From positions 1 to 20,519 of the forward strand of contig DASWED010000076.1 of NCBI GenBank assembly GCA_036394995.1: 20,519 nucleotides of DNA. The letters are read 5' to 3'. This document shows, piece by piece, positions 15,337-20,519 of the stretch. Each line of letters opens with the position of its first letter. Positions within the stretch are counted from its first letter, which is position 1. This DNA comes from DASWED01 sp036394995. GTDB taxonomy: Bacteria > Actinomycetota > UBA4738 > JACQTL01. Under the pieces are notes generated by a model. That model searched no databases, was not told the origin of the DNA, and saw nothing but the letters and a program-made list of their open reading frames with translations. A program made the position numbers and the translations under genes.

Positions 15337-16344
15337 ATGACCAGAACCCGAAAGCCATCGTCGGTGATCATCTCCGACCGCGACCCCGGCCTCCCCTACT
15401 CGAAGGGCCTCATGGCCTCGAGGGTGATGGCGAGCGGCCTGTCCGCGTACCGCGCCTACCAGGTGGCCGAGCGGATCGAACAGGTCCTGCTGGACCGCCG
15501 GAGTCCCACGGTGACCTCCCAGGAGCTGTCCGACGTGACCGTGCAGGTGCTGGAGGAGCTGGCGGGCGACCGGTACGCCAAGAACTACGTCCGGTGGCAG
15601 CAGGTGGAGCGCCTGGACATCCCGCTGGTGATCCTCATCGGCGGCGCCACGGGAGTGGGCAAGTCGACCATCGCCACCCAGCTCGCGGCGCGCCTGGGGA
15701 TCGTCCGGGTGGTGGCCACCGACGCCATCCGCGAGGTCATGCGGGCCATGTTCTCGAATGAGCTCATGCCCACCCTCCACACCTCGTCGTTCGACGCCGG
15801 CACGGCGCTGCGGGAGTCGCCCCTGGCGGGGATGGACCGGGTCATCGCGGGGTTCCGCGAGCAGACCGAGGCCGTGGTGGTGGGGCTGAACGCGTTCCTG
15901 GCCCGGGCAGCGGTGGAGGGCACCAGCATCATCATCGAGGGAGCCCACGTGGTGCCGGGGTTCGTGGACCTGGACCGGTGGCAGGACCGGCTCCTGGGCG
16001 TTCCCGTGGTGATCACGGTGGATGACGAGGACGTCCACCGGGTCCATTTCTCGGCCCGCTCCGCCGACTACCCGAGCCGCCAGTCCGACCGCTATTCGAA
16101 GGGAATGACGAACATCAGAAGAGTCCAGAAATTCATCCGGAGCCAGGCCCTGGCTCACGGCGTGCCGGTGATCCCGAACTACTCCCTCGACCAGACCATC
16201 GCCGCGGTGGTGGACCTGATCGTGGAGCGCGCCACCGAGCGTGTCGGGACCGCCTCCGGCGACGCCGCTGCGGCGGCCGGGCCTCCCGGGTCCCCGGGGG
16301 CCGAGCCGGCCACCGTGGCCATGATCGAGGGGAGGGCGAGATGA
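15337..16344 (+). CDS. 2-phosphoglycerate kinase
   Basis: A 335-residue protein with the two-part architecture of archaeal 2-phosphoglycerate kinase: an ATP-cone-like N-terminal segment (about 8-75, with GLPYSKGLMASRVMASGLS) and a P-loop kinase domain with Walker A GGATGVGKST (102-111), TDAIREVMR (128-136), IIIEGAHVVPG and the family motif SRQSDRYSKGM near the C-terminus. It phosphorylates 2-phosphoglycerate with ATP to 2,3-diphosphoglycerate (EC 2.7.2.16), the substrate of the synthetase encoded upstream. The ATP-cone suggests allosteric control by nucleotides. I prefer the ATG at 15337; a GTG at 15304 in the same frame would add 11 residues. The Ala/Gly/Pro-rich tail (about 300-335) looks like an unstructured extension. 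The stop overlaps the next gene's start by four bases (ATGA), indicating translational coupling. Confidence 0.9.
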   Translation: MTRTRKPSSVIISDRDPGLPYSKGLMASRVMASGLSAYRAYQVAERIEQVLLDRRSPTVTSQELSDVTVQVLEELAGDRYAKNYVRWQQVERLDIPLVILIGGATGVGKSTIATQLAARLGIVRVVATDAIREVMRAMFSNELMPTLHTSSFDAGTALRESPLAGMDRVIAGFREQTEAVVVGLNAFLARAAVEGTSIIIEGAHVVPGFVDLDRWQDRLLGVPVVITVDDEDVHRVHFSARSADYPSRQSDRYSKGMTNIRRVQKFIRSQALAHGVPVIPNYSLDQTIAAVVDLIVERATERVGTASGDAAAAAGPPGSPGAEPATVAMIEGRAR

Positions 16345-17027
16345 GGCTGTTTCTCGACACCGCGAGCATCGAGGAGATCCGCGAGATCAACCGGTGGGGC
16401 GTCCTGCGGGGCGTGACCACCAACCCCACGCTGGTGGGCAAGGAGCACGGGGATCCCGACCAGGTCTGGAAGGAGATCCTGTCGGAGGTCCAGGGCGACG
16501 TCTCCCTGGAGACCACCGAGCCCGAGGCCGGGCCCATGTACGACCAGGGCCTGGTGCTGGCCGCCATGGGCGACAACGCCGTGGTCAAGGTGCCCATGAC
16601 CCCGGCGGGGCTCGAGGCCGGCAAGCGCCTCACCGACGAGGGGATCCGCGTCAACGTGACGCTGGTGTTCTCCCCGGCCCAGGCCATCCTGGCCGCGGAG
16701 ATCGGGGCGTACATCGTGTCGCCGTTCCTGGGCCGGATCGACGACGCCGCCGCCGACGGGATGCACGCGCTCCGGCAGATCTGCGAGATCTACGAGGTCC
16801 AGGGGTACGAGACCGAGGTCCTGGCGGCCTCGCTCCGCCACCCCATGCACATCGTGGACGCCGCGCTGGCGGGCGCGGACATTGCCACGATGCCGTTCGA
16901 CGTGTTCACCAAGCTGGTGAAGCACCCGCTGACGGACAAGGGCCTGGCCCAGTTCGACGCGGATTGGAAGAAGTTGCACAACGAGCTGCGAACGAGCGGC
17001 TCGGACGGAACGAAGGAAGGAGCCTGA
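16341..17027 (+). CDS. tal: Transaldolase (TalC/FSA-type short family)
   Basis: A 228-residue (beta/alpha)8 aldolase of the short transaldolase/fructose-6-phosphate aldolase family. The N-terminus MRLFLDTASIEEI and TTNPTLV (26-32) are typical; the Schiff-base lysine is K83 (NAVVKVPMT). E57 (in VSLE) and F129 (in VSPFLGRIDD) fit true transaldolases rather than fructose-6-phosphate aldolases, which carry Gln and Tyr there. It therefore probably moves the dihydroxyacetone unit between sedoheptulose-7-phosphate and glyceraldehyde-3-phosphate in the pentose phosphate pathway, in the cytosol. The start ATG overlaps the stop of the kinase gene by four bases, and its stop is one base before the rho start codon. 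The last 15 or so residues (SGSDGTKEGA) are a polar tail whose codons also supply the Shine-Dalgarno for rho. Confidence 0.93.
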   Translation: MRLFLDTASIEEIREINRWGVLRGVTTNPTLVGKEHGDPDQVWKEILSEVQGDVSLETTEPEAGPMYDQGLVLAAMGDNAVVKVPMTPAGLEAGKRLTDEGIRVNVTLVFSPAQAILAAEIGAYIVSPFLGRIDDAAADGMHALRQICEIYEVQGYETEVLAASLRHPMHIVDAALAGADIATMPFDVFTKLVKHPLTDKGLAQFDADWKKLHNELRTSGSDGTKEGA

Positions 17028-17028
17028 G

Positions 17029-18900
17029 TTGGACTCCCACACGCTGGAGAAGTCCGTCCTCGAGGGTAAGCAGGTCGCGGAGCTCCAGGCGATCGCGGAG
17101 ACCCTCGGGATGAGTGTCCGGCGGAACATGCGCAAGGCCGAGCTGATCGACGCGATCGTCGAACAATCAGGAAACGGCGGCAGAGCGCGTTCCGCCAGCG
17201 AGGCCGGCGATGTGCCGGCCGGCCGGACCGCCGACGGCGAGCCCGCCGCCGGCGAGGTCCTGGCCGACGAACCGGGAGGTCCCGGGATCGAGTCCGAATC
17301 TCCGGCATCCGGCAACGGCCGGGCCGGGGCCGGTGCGGCCGAAGCCGCGGTGGCCGAGTCGGAAGCGGACGAGGACGAGGACGACGACGAAGAAGATGAC
17401 GACGGCGACGCGGCCGAGGGCGGTCAGGCGTCGAGCGGGACCGCGACCCGCGACCGTCCGTCCGGGGGCGAGGGCCGGCGGACCGACGTCGGCGACCGCG
17501 GGCCGGACAGCCGGGGCGACCGCGGTCCCCGCGGCGAGGCCGGGACCCGCCAGCGCCAGGGCGGCGAACGCCAGGGCGGCGACCGTCAGGGCGGAGATCG
17601 CCGTCCGGAGGGTCGCGACGGCGGGCAGCGCCAGGGCGGACAGAGCCAGGGCGGCCAGGGCCCGGGCGGCCAGGGCGGCGACGGCGGCCCCCGCAACCGC
17701 CGGCCCTCCCGCGAGGAGCGGCGCCGGATGCGCGAGGAGCGGCGCGTCCGGGAGATGCAGGAGCGCGAACAGGAGCTGGCCGAGGCGCCGGTGCGCACCG
17801 GACTGCTCGACGTGCTCCCGGACGGGTACGGATTCCTCCGGACCTCGGGGTACCTGCCGGGCCAGGAGGACGTGTACGTCTCGCTCTCGCAGGTCCGGCG
17901 GTTCGCCCTGCGCAAGGGCGACACGGTGGAGGGCGCCATCCGCCAGCCCAAGGACAGCGAGAAGTACTACGCGCTGCTCCGGATCGACTCGGTGAACGGG
18001 ATGGATCCCGAGGCGGCCAAGGAGCGGCGCACGTTCGACAAGCTGACGCCGCTGTTCCCCGACGAGCGCATCCGGCTCGAGAACGGCGCCGGCGCCGTGT
18101 CCGAGCGGATCATCGACCTGGTCGCGCCGATCGGGAAGGGCCAGCGGGGCATGGTGGTCTCGCCGCCGAAGGCCGGGAAGACCACGGTGCTGAAGCAGAT
18201 CGCGAACGGCTTCATCAACTCCGACCCCGACCTGCACATGATCATCCTGCTGGTGGACGAGCGGCCGGAGGAGGTCACGGACTGGCAGCGAACGGTGGCG
18301 GCGGCGGAGGTCGTGTACTCGACGTTCGACAAGCCACCGGACCAGCACATCCAGGTCACGGAGCTGGTCCTGGAGCGGGCCAAGCGCCTGGCCGAGATGG
18401 GCAAGGACGTGGCGATCATCCTCGACTCGATCACCCGGCTGGCCCGGGCCTACAACCTGGCCGCGCCCGCGTCGGGCAAGATCCTGTCGGGCGGCATCGA
18501 CTCCACCGCGCTGTACCCGCCGCGCCGGTTCTTCGGCGCGGCCCGGAACCTCGAGGAGGGCGGCTCGGTCACGATCATCGCCAGCGCGCTGGTCGAGACC
18601 GGCTCGCGGATGGACGACGGGATCTTCGAGGAGTTCAAGGGCACCGGGAACTGGGAGATCCGCCTGGACCGGCAGCTGTCGGAGAAGCGCATCTTCCCGG
18701 CCATCAACGTCGAGGCCTCCGGCACGCGCAAGGAGGAGCTGCTCATGACCACCGAGGAGCTCGCCCTGGTGTGGCGCCTCCGCCGGGTGCTCCACGCGCT
18801 CGAGTCGGCGGCGGCTCTGGAGCTGCTCATCGACAAGGTCCGCGCGACCAAGTCGAACGAGCAGTTCCTCAAGGAGATCGCCAAGGCCCCCTCGGGCTGA
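17029..18900 (+). CDS. rho: Transcription termination factor Rho, with long acidic and Gly/Arg/Gln-rich insert
   Basis: A 623-residue Rho from a TTG start, with a strong GGAAGGAG eight bases upstream inside the transaldolase gene and only one base after its stop. Domains: Rho_N helical domain (5-47), a disordered insert (about 48-250) with an acidic run (113-126) and RQGG/DRQGGD repeats (174-217), a basic helix RREERR-like (226-250), the cold-shock-type RNA-binding domain (257-325, GYGFLR), and the RecA-like ATPase with Walker A PPKAGKTT (379-386), Walker B IILDSITRLARAYN (463-476), the Q/R-loop area SGKILSGGIDSTALYPPRR and EFKGTGNWE. It is an RNA-dependent ATPase hexamer that ends transcription. 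Inserts between the two N-terminal domains are characteristic of high-GC actinobacterial Rho and extend RNA contacts. Genetic placement directly behind a metabolic operon is the notable feature. Confidence 0.97.
   Translation: MDSHTLEKSVLEGKQVAELQAIAETLGMSVRRNMRKAELIDAIVEQSGNGGRARSASEAGDVPAGRTADGEPAAGEVLADEPGGPGIESESPASGNGRAGAGAAEAAVAESEADEDEDDDEEDDDGDAAEGGQASSGTATRDRPSGGEGRRTDVGDRGPDSRGDRGPRGEAGTRQRQGGERQGGDRQGGDRRPEGRDGGQRQGGQSQGGQGPGGQGGDGGPRNRRPSREERRRMREERRVREMQEREQELAEAPVRTGLLDVLPDGYGFLRTSGYLPGQEDVYVSLSQVRRFALRKGDTVEGAIRQPKDSEKYYALLRIDSVNGMDPEAAKERRTFDKLTPLFPDERIRLENGAGAVSERIIDLVAPIGKGQRGMVVSPPKAGKTTVLKQIANGFINSDPDLHMIILLVDERPEEVTDWQRTVAAAEVVYSTFDKPPDQHIQVTELVLERAKRLAEMGKDVAIILDSITRLARAYNLAAPASGKILSGGIDSTALYPPRRFFGAARNLEEGGSVTIIASALVETGSRMDDGIFEEFKGTGNWEIRLDRQLSEKRIFPAINVEASGTRKEELLMTTEELALVWRLRRVLHALESAAALELLIDKVRATKSNEQFLKEIAKAPSG
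17548..17679 (+). repeat. Low-complexity CAGGGCGGC-rich tract inside rho
   Basis: The motif CAGGGCGGC and one-base variants recurs about every 9-12 bases and encodes RQGGE/RQGGD/SQGG/GPGGQGG units (residues 174-217). It keeps the reading frame throughout, so it is a coding microsatellite-like tract likely to vary in length between strains. Confidence 0.75.
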
Positions 18901-18914
18901 CGAGGGAGGAATAG

Positions 18915-19136
18915 ATGGCAGTTTGGGGCGATGACCCCGTCATGGCCGAGCTCAGGCAGGCCATCGACGACGGCTGGGTGCCCTCGAAGCTCCGGGAGGA
19001 GCGGGAGGGCACCACGTCCTTCGACGTGATCACCGCCACGAAGGACGGCGAGGAGCGCGAGTTCCGCTCCGACCACCTGGCCTTCCACCGCTACGTGGAG
19101 GGCCTGATGGAGGACTTCGGCCTGTCCTACTCCTGA
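18915..19136 (+). CDS. Small conserved-looking hypothetical protein (73 residues)
   Basis: A 73-residue acidic protein with an excellent Shine-Dalgarno (GAGGGAGGAATAG before ATG), 14 bases after the rho stop and so probably in the same transcript. I do not recognise a named family. The predicted make-up is a helix (DPVMAELRQAIDDG), a loop, beta strands (TSFDVITATKD, EREFRS) and a C-terminal helix (HLAFHRYVEGLMEDFG). It has no cysteine pairs, signal peptide or membrane segment. Codon use matches the neighbouring genes, which supports a real gene. Position between rho and rpmE suggests a housekeeping accessory role, but function is unknown. Confidence 0.72.
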   Translation: MAVWGDDPVMAELRQAIDDGWVPSKLREEREGTTSFDVITATKDGEEREFRSDHLAFHRYVEGLMEDFGLSYS

Positions 19137-19138
19137 AG

Positions 19139-20266
19139 CACGGCCGGGCCGAACCGGCCACCATCGCCTGCTCGGGTTTCCTCTCGAACAAGTCGGTGTC
19201 GATCTCGAGGGACCTTTCCGGCGGCATCAAGGTGAACGGCACCTTCGTGTCGGGCGGTCCGACCGTCACGAACACAGACACGATCAAGGTGACGGGCGGC
19301 TCGCTGAGCAAGGAGCACGTCGTCATCGACCAGCGAAATGGTCCGTTCCGACGTCCTCAGGTTCGACGGAGAGGGCGGGAGCGACTCCATCGCCGGCTTC
19401 GGCGCCATCGCAGGCGACACCGCCGGGCCGGTGGAGCTGGTGGGCGGGGACGGGTCCGACGTCCTGTTCGGCGGCTTGACCGCCGACCGCCTCGACGGAG
19501 GGCCGGGGAACGACACCCTCCAGGGCGCCCGCGGCGGGGACCAGCTGATCGGAGGATCGGGACGGACCTCGTGGCCTACTCGTCTTCCGCGGCGCCGGTC
19601 ACGATCAACCTCGCGACGAACGGGGCGTCCGGCGGTGACGCCTCCGGCGACACCATCTCCGGGTTCGAGGGCGTGACCGGGTCTCCATCCACCGACGTGC
19701 TGCTGGGCACGGCGGGGGACAATCTGATCATCGGAGGGGGCGGTGGAGACATCATGGTCGGCGGCGAAGGCAACGATTCCCTGAACTACGCGGCGAGCCC
19801 GGCCGGCGTGACCATCGATCTCGCCGCCCAGACGGCCTCCGGCGGCGACGCCACCGGGGACACGATCGCCGGGTTCGCCAGTGTCTTCGGAACGGCGGGC
19901 CGGGACCACCTCCTCGGGTCGAGCGGGCGGAACACCTTCCGCCCCGGAGGGAGGGCCGACGTGGTGGACGGGCGAGCCGGGATCGACACCGTCGACTACT
20001 CCACGTCCTCCGCAGCCGTGCTGGTGGACCTCGGCGCCGGCTCCGCCTCCGGCGGGGATGCCTCGGGGGACACCCTCACCGCACTCGAGAACGTCACCGG
20101 ATCGGTGTTCGGCGACTCGCTCACGGGCGACGTCGGCGACAACGCCCTGAAGGGCAAGGCGGGGAACGACGCCCTGGACGGTGGTCTCGGCATCGACGCC
20201 CTCGACGGGGGCGACGGAACGGACACCTGCACGAACGGCGAGACGGTCACGAACTGCGAGGGCTGA
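19139..20266 (+). pseudogene. Decayed RTX-like calcium-binding protein gene with two frameshifts and missing 5' end
   Basis: The reading frame starts in the phase of 19139 (ATIACSGFLSNKSVSISRDL...) and continues to KEHVVIDQRN. It then must shift by +1 near 19335-19345 to read RSDVLRFDGEGGSDSIAGF through GGDGSDVLFGG, GGPGNDTLQG and GGDQLIGGSG. Near 19560 it shifts back to read TDLVAYSSSAAPVTINL to the TGA at 20266. Each piece is clearly RTX-type (GGxGxDxL nonapeptides), while the alternative frames there are arginine-rich nonsense. No signal peptide or start with a Shine-Dalgarno precedes it: the frame runs back without one into the 73-residue gene, and the first GTG (19196) is mid-domain. It is a broken, 5'-truncated surface or secreted protein gene, or an intact gene damaged by two assembly indels plus a misjudged start. 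Its relation to the RTX tail of the nuclease at 8677-8919 is only family-level. Confidence 0.75.
19571..20200 (+). repeat. Three about 70-residue repeats in the RTX-like gene
   Basis: Units begin at 19571, 19784 and 19991 (periods of 213 and 207 bases). Each encodes an (A/D)YS-like strand, a VTI(N/D)LA or VLVDLG strand, the hallmark SGGDASGDT (or GGDATGDT), then VTGS/VFGTA and RTX nonapeptides. These are the standard modules of calcium-binding beta-roll proteins. Confidence 0.75.
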
Positions 20267-20313
20267 GACCACCCCCGACCCGCGCCGGCGGTGGGGAATA
20301 GGCCTTCGTTGGG

Positions 20314-20358
20314 TACCATGGAGACTCCGGACGGCGGCCCGCACGGCGGGACCGTCCG
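20314..20358 (+). promoter_or_regulatory. Putative promoter -10 and structured leader of rpmE
   Basis: TACCAT at 20314-20319 is a possible -10; no good -35 is visible. Immediately downstream, CGGACGG (20328-20334) pairs with CCGTCCG (20352-20358), and within it CCCG (20338-20341) pairs with CGGG (20347-20350), giving a bulged two-part stem ending 21 bases before the L31 start. Ribosomal protein L31 leaders are known autoregulatory RNAs in several bacterial groups, including actinobacteria. Identity with a described class is inferred only. Confidence 0.45.
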
Positions 20359-20379
20359 CGTCACGAAAGGAAACCGACG

Positions 20380-20519
20380 ATGAAGCAGGGCATCCACCCC
20401 GAGTACAAGCTGGCCACCGTGCACTGCTCGTGCGGGAACACGTTCCAGACGCGTTCCACCTCGGACGAGCTGCGCGTGGAGATCTGCTCGAACTGCCACC
20501 CGTTCTACACGGGCAAGCA
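20380..20519 (+). CDS. rpmE: 50S ribosomal protein L31, zinc-binding type (partial, 3' end off the right edge)
   Basis: The ATG at 20380 follows GAAAGGAAA. The 46 visible residues (MKQGIHPEYKLATVHCSCGN onward) match L31, including the zinc ligands C16, C18, C36 and C39 (HCSCGN, ICSNCHPF). It is thus the C+ zinc-containing form rather than the zinc-free paralog made under zinc starvation. L31 sits at the subunit bridge of the ribosome. The order rho-rpmE is common in Actinomycetota, here interrupted by a small gene and a decayed RTX gene. About 20-30 residues are missing. Confidence 0.97.
   Translation, partial: MKQGIHPEYKLATVHCSCGNTFQTRSTSDELRVEICSNCHPFYTGK

Noticed and set aside
17548..17679. 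Regularly spaced repeat considered as a CRISPR-like or minisatellite array
   Set aside because: Units are too short and variable, lack spacers, and stay in frame within rho as RQGG-type codons.
17167..18795. Open frame of 542 codons antisense to rho
   Set aside because: Rho is unmistakable on the plus strand; the antisense frame is a Val/Leu/Ala/Arg-rich shadow.
19338..19676. Separate small RTX gene starting at the ATG at 19338
   Set aside because: There is no Shine-Dalgarno or signal peptide, and the RTX reading switches to the other phase at about 19560; it is better explained as the middle segment of one frameshifted gene.
1..20519. tRNA, rRNA, insertion sequence or prophage attachment site
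   Set aside because: Gaps between genes are short and none showed tRNA-like arms, transposase remnants, terminal inverted repeats or target duplications.

Overview
The window is a high-GC (about 70% by eye) bacterial segment with actinobacterial character. The signs are frequent GTG/TTG starts, a DUF222/13E12-type HNH protein behind a mycobacterial-type SOS box, a MarP-like CvpA-protease, a Rho with a long Gly/Arg/Gln-rich N-terminal insert, and a zinc-type L31. I place it in Actinomycetota, probably a deep or uncultured lineage (Rubrobacteria/Thermoleophilia/Acidimicrobiia-like). The class is inference.

Layout. 1-1963 (minus): a DUF2332 gene followed by a class I methyltransferase cut by the left edge. 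2030-5457 (plus): a DoxX-Rieske fusion protein and, after its own promoter, a glycogen-debranching-type glycosidase. 5602-9018 (plus): a 1138-residue secreted modular nuclease (lamin-tail, two Big_5, OB-like, EEP catalytic domain, RTX repeats). 9174-10425 (plus): a DUF222-HNH gene whose promoter contains a perfect CGAAC-N4-GTTCG LexA site. 10447-11616 (minus) and 11686-12963 (plus): divergent MarP-like protease and ChrA-type chromate transporter. 13054-13854 (plus): a metallophosphoesterase, probably leaderless.

13952-19136 (plus) is the most interesting block. It holds cyclic 2,3-diphosphoglycerate synthetase and 2-phosphoglycerate kinase, then a TalC-type transaldolase, rho and a 73-residue unknown, with overlaps or very short gaps after the kinase. 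The first two genes together encode the complete route 2-phosphoglycerate -> 2,3-diphosphoglycerate -> cyclic 2,3-diphosphoglycerate (cDPG). cDPG is the potassium counter-ion and thermoprotectant classically known from hyperthermophilic methanogens. Its presence in an actinobacterial operon tied to carbon metabolism and to rho is the main candidate for an under-described system. The adjacent metallophosphoesterase is a speculative candidate for the turnover enzyme.

19139-20266 is a decayed RTX-like protein gene with two compensating frameshifts and no convincing 5' end. 20380-end is rpmE (L31), cut by the right edge and preceded by a structured leader. No tRNA, rRNA, CRISPR array or insertion sequence was seen. 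No gene-free stretch exceeds 300 bases; the largest gap, 9019-9246, holds a hairpin and the SOS promoter.
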